Positions 5,620 to 7,702 of a DNA stretch of 7,702 nucleotides are shown here, piece by piece (within the stretch, counting starts at the first letter, position 1; every line of letters begins with the position of its first letter). The stretch comes from Thermoplasmata archaeon. GTDB taxonomy: Archaea > Thermoplasmatota > Thermoplasmata > UBA10834 > DTMW01. A program made the position numbers and the translations under genes. The notes under the pieces were generated by a model, which was given only the letters and a program-made list of their open reading frames with translations, had not been told where the DNA came from and searched no databases. Where the stretch lies: the NCBI GenBank assembly GCA_029858465.1, contig JAOUEZ010000059.1, positions 1-7,702 on the forward strand. Direction: 5' to 3'.

Positions 5620-6566
5620 TAGGTAAGTGGAAGATGGAGAGCCAGCGCAAAGAATACGGCCAAGCGCTTGTCGAACTCGGCAAGAAGAAGACTGACATTG
5701 TCGTACTAGATGCTGACCTATCGTCATCTACGCAAACAGGAATGTTCGCCGAGGCATTCCCCGAGAGGTTCTTCAATTGCGGAATTGCCGAAGCAAACAT
5801 GATGGACACAGCCGCGGGTTTGGCGGCAAGCGGGAAGACTGTATTCGCCTCCACATTTGCAGTATTTGGCACTGGCAGATGCTATGATCAGATCAGGCAA
5901 TCGATTGCATATCCAAAGCTGAATGTGAAAATCGTCGTCTCGCATGCGGGCATAACAGTTGGAGGGGATGGGGCTTCACATCAGACAATTGAAGACATCG
6001 CGCTGATGCGTGTTCTGCCCAACATGACGGTGATAGTCCCTGCGGACGCTCCGCAGACAAGGAATGTGATTTTCAAGATAGTGGATTTTCACGGCCCCAC
6101 ATACGTAAGGATTGGCAGGGCGGATGTCCCGACCATCACGAATGCCGATGAGAAATTCGAGATAGGCAAGGCAAGTGTGGTCAGAGACGGGGATGATATC
6201 ACATTGATAGGTACTGGGATAATGGTTTCAAAATGCCTTCTAGCCGCGGAGGAGCTGAAGAAACACAAGATTAGCACCAAGGTCGTCAATATGAGCACGA
6301 TCAAGCCGATCGACGAGAAGACGATTGTCAAATGCGCGAGAGAAACCGGTGCGATTATCACCGCTGAGGAGCACAGTATACTTGAGGGGCTGGGTAGTGC
6401 AGTCGCCATGATATTGGGTGAGAATGCTACTATCCCAATGAGGCGCGTGGGCATTCCAGATATTTTCGGGGAGTCGGGCGACAGCGAAGAGCTAATGATA
6501 AAATACGGATTGACGTCGGAGAATATTGTCAATGCCTCACATGAGGTGTTATCGAGAAAGAAGTAA
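5607..6566 (+). CDS. Transketolase, C-terminal half (pyrimidine-binding and C-terminal domains)
   Basis: The 319-residue product is the partner subunit of the N half and completes the transketolase. The conserved Glu that activates thiamine pyrophosphate is E62 in CGIAEANM. Other landmarks are the block DGASHQTIEDIALMR (121-135), which includes H125, and TYVRIGR (165-171). The C-terminal domain contains AEEHSILEGLGSAVA and ends near GVPDIFG-like IPDIFGESG (283-291). The active site needs both subunits, so neither half should work alone. ATG 5607 overlaps the upstream gene by 13 bases and has the best ribosome site, but GTG 5616 and ATG 5634 remain possible. The last gives MESQRKEYGQALVELG, close to how many homologues begin. 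The transaldolase gene starts 16 bases after its stop. Confidence 0.95.
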   Translation: MPPVIGKWKMESQRKEYGQALVELGKKKTDIVVLDADLSSSTQTGMFAEAFPERFFNCGIAEANMMDTAAGLAASGKTVFASTFAVFGTGRCYDQIRQSIAYPKLNVKIVVSHAGITVGGDGASHQTIEDIALMRVLPNMTVIVPADAPQTRNVIFKIVDFHGPTYVRIGRADVPTITNADEKFEIGKASVVRDGDDITLIGTGIMVSKCLLAAEELKKHKISTKVVNMSTIKPIDEKTIVKCARETGAIITAEEHSILEGLGSAVAMILGENATIPMRRVGIPDIFGESGDSEELMIKYGLTSENIVNASHEVLSRKK

Positions 6567-6569
6567 TGC

Positions 6570-6574
6570 GAGGT
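6570..6574 (+). promoter_or_regulatory. Shine-Dalgarno site of the transaldolase gene
   Basis: GAGGT lies eight bases before ATG 6583 in the 16-base spacer after the transketolase C-half stop. It fixes the start at 6583 rather than at the upstream in-frame ATG codons within the preceding gene. Confidence 0.5.
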
Positions 6575-6582
6575 TGGAAGTG

Positions 6583-7230
6583 ATGAGGATATTTCTGGAT
6601 ACGGCTAATATCGAGGAGATACGCGAGGCGGCAAGCTGGGGCATTCTTGACGGGGTCACAACTAATCCCACGCTCATGGCAAAGGAAAAAAGAGAATATG
6701 ATTCGATTGTCAAGGATATCGTCACCATCGTCGACGGTCCAATAAGCGCGGAAGCGATCTGCAACAAATGCGACGACATTGTCGCCGAGGCAACACAGCT
6801 GTCGAAAATGCACGAGAATATCATTGTCAAGATACCCATGTGCATCGAAGGCCTGAAAGCCGTGAGGAAATTGTCTTCGCAGGGAGTAAAGACCAACGTG
6901 ACGCTCGTATTCTCCGGAACCCAGGCTCTCCTTGCGGCTAAGGCTGGAGCCAATTATGTGTCCCCATTCGTAGGTCGGCTTGATGACATCAGCGGCCATG
7001 GGATGAAGCTTGTCGAGCAGATCATCCAGATATTCCGCAATTATGGGTTCAAGACGCAGGTGATAGTAGCAAGTGTGAGACACCCTATCCACGTCCTCGA
7101 GGCAGCCCTCATGGGGGCAGATATCGCTACAGTGCCCTTCGATATCTTGAAAAAGATGACTCAGCACTCTTTAACGGACATCGGTATCGAGCGGTTCAAA
7201 GCGGATTACGAAAAACTGCCTAAGAAGTGA
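6583..7230 (+). CDS. tal: Transaldolase of the small MipB/TalC type
   Basis: This 215-residue class I aldolase-fold enzyme transfers a dihydroxyacetone unit between sugar phosphates. With transketolase it links hexose, pentose and erythrose phosphates. Visible residues are D6 in FLDTAN, T27-N28-P29 in VTTNPT, the Schiff-base Lys K83 in IVKIPM, and the YVSPFVGRLDDI block (125-136). The same fold includes fructose-6-phosphate aldolase (FSA). By my hand alignment, E57 stands where FSA has its active-site Gln, and F129 where FSA has Tyr. Both residues are the transaldolase choices, so I call it transaldolase. ATG 6583 is preferred because the first strand MRIFLDTAN begins there and GAGGT precedes it. 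It is the third gene of the operon after the two transketolase halves. A DNA ligase gene begins 42 bases after its stop on the same strand. Confidence 0.95.
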   Translation: MRIFLDTANIEEIREAASWGILDGVTTNPTLMAKEKREYDSIVKDIVTIVDGPISAEAICNKCDDIVAEATQLSKMHENIIVKIPMCIEGLKAVRKLSSQGVKTNVTLVFSGTQALLAAKAGANYVSPFVGRLDDISGHGMKLVEQIIQIFRNYGFKTQVIVASVRHPIHVLEAALMGADIATVPFDILKKMTQHSLTDIGIERFKADYEKLPKK

Positions 7231-7272
7231 GCGCAAGGAATATGCACTCGTCACTCACTTCGAGAACATGAC

Positions 7273-7702
7273 ATGAGCGAAGTCGAGCTGTCAGCCGTCG
7301 TCTCAGTGCTTGATAGGATCCGCGGTACAAGCTCCAAGAATGAAAAGGTCGCTTATGCTGCACAATTTCTATCTGGCATGCCTTCAGATCAATTAGCTGA
7401 TACTGCAAGATTGATGATCGGACAGGTTTTACCGGTCGAGCACGGATCTCTCGGGACTCAGTATTCAGACCTCAGTAATATCGACTCCATTGGCAGGCAG
7501 ACCCAACTATTCTCCGAGAAATTGACCGTCCGGAAGGTGGTAAAAGCCTTCGCGGAAATATCTTCGATCTCGGGCTCGAAATCTCGCCAGAGAAAAGCCT
7601 CGGTTCTCAATGGGCTCATGATGAACGCCTCGAAAGTAGAGAGGGATTTTCTGATTGACTGCGTGACGGGAGATATTCGGTCAGGTTTCTCGGAGGGTTT
7701 GA
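7273..7702 (+). CDS. lig: ATP-dependent DNA ligase, N-terminal part (gene runs off the window)
   Basis: The frame is open from ATG 7273 to the right edge, giving 143 residues. The sequence matches the N-terminal DNA-binding domain of LigI-type archaeal and eukaryotic ligases. It opens with a helical region starting MSEVELSAVVSVLDRI, then LTVRKVVKAFAEISSISG (84-101), then a basic GSKSRQRKASVLNGLM stretch. It ends with DCVTGDIRSGFSEGL, which corresponds to the family pattern of Gly-Asp/Leu-Arg-x-Gly before the adenylation domain. The catalytic KxDG motif lies beyond the window and cannot be checked. The start is the first ATG after the transaldolase stop, which lies in the same frame. The ribosome site is weak. 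The 42-base gap suggests co-transcription with transaldolase. The enzyme seals nicks during replication and repair and is a typical PCNA client. Confidence 0.88.
   Translation, partial: MSEVELSAVVSVLDRIRGTSSKNEKVAYAAQFLSGMPSDQLADTARLMIGQVLPVEHGSLGTQYSDLSNIDSIGRQTQLFSEKLTVRKVVKAFAEISSISGSKSRQRKASVLNGLMMNASKVERDFLIDCVTGDIRSGFSEGL

Noticed and set aside
6529..7167. 212-codon minus-strand open frame opposite transaldolase
   Set aside because: It is antisense to a gene with full catalytic motifs, and its translation shows no family features.

Overview
The window is archaeal chromosome, very likely from a euryarchaeal lineage and plausibly a member of Thermoplasmatota. It carries an archaeal PCNA clamp, a TFS-type transcript cleavage factor, a transketolase split into two genes, a small MipB/TalC-type transaldolase and the start of an ATP-dependent (LigI-type) DNA ligase. 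Start regions fit archaeal promoters: TATA-like boxes lie about 25-30 bases ahead of short or absent leaders, and several genes have weak or no Shine-Dalgarno site. The order-level assignment is an inference from gene content only.

Left part (1-2007): a stand-alone CheY-like receiver on the minus strand (40-405) is divergent from an orphan multi-pass membrane protein with a very basic C-terminal tail (853-2007). About 450 bases of AT-rich non-coding DNA separate them. This spacer holds two inverted repeats, one of which sits on the predicted transcription start of the membrane protein gene.

Middle part (2036-4716): TFS (transcript cleavage) and PCNA (replication clamp) follow on the plus strand, each with its own promoter-like box. 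PCNA converges on a minus-strand HD-domain phosphohydrolase with only 4 bases between stop codons. The HD gene is divergent from purN (GAR transformylase), and their two TATA-like boxes lie back to back.

Right part (4732-7702): an apparent operon encodes transketolase N half, transketolase C half and transaldolase, which together run the non-oxidative pentose phosphate interconversions. A DNA ligase gene begins 42 bases after the transaldolase stop and runs off the window. The overall theme is nucleotide supply (ribose 5-phosphate, purine synthesis) next to replication and transcription genes. Most genes are ordinary housekeeping genes. The least explained items are the basic-tailed membrane protein and the regulatory DNA in front of it. 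I see no mobile element, CRISPR array, tRNA or rRNA.
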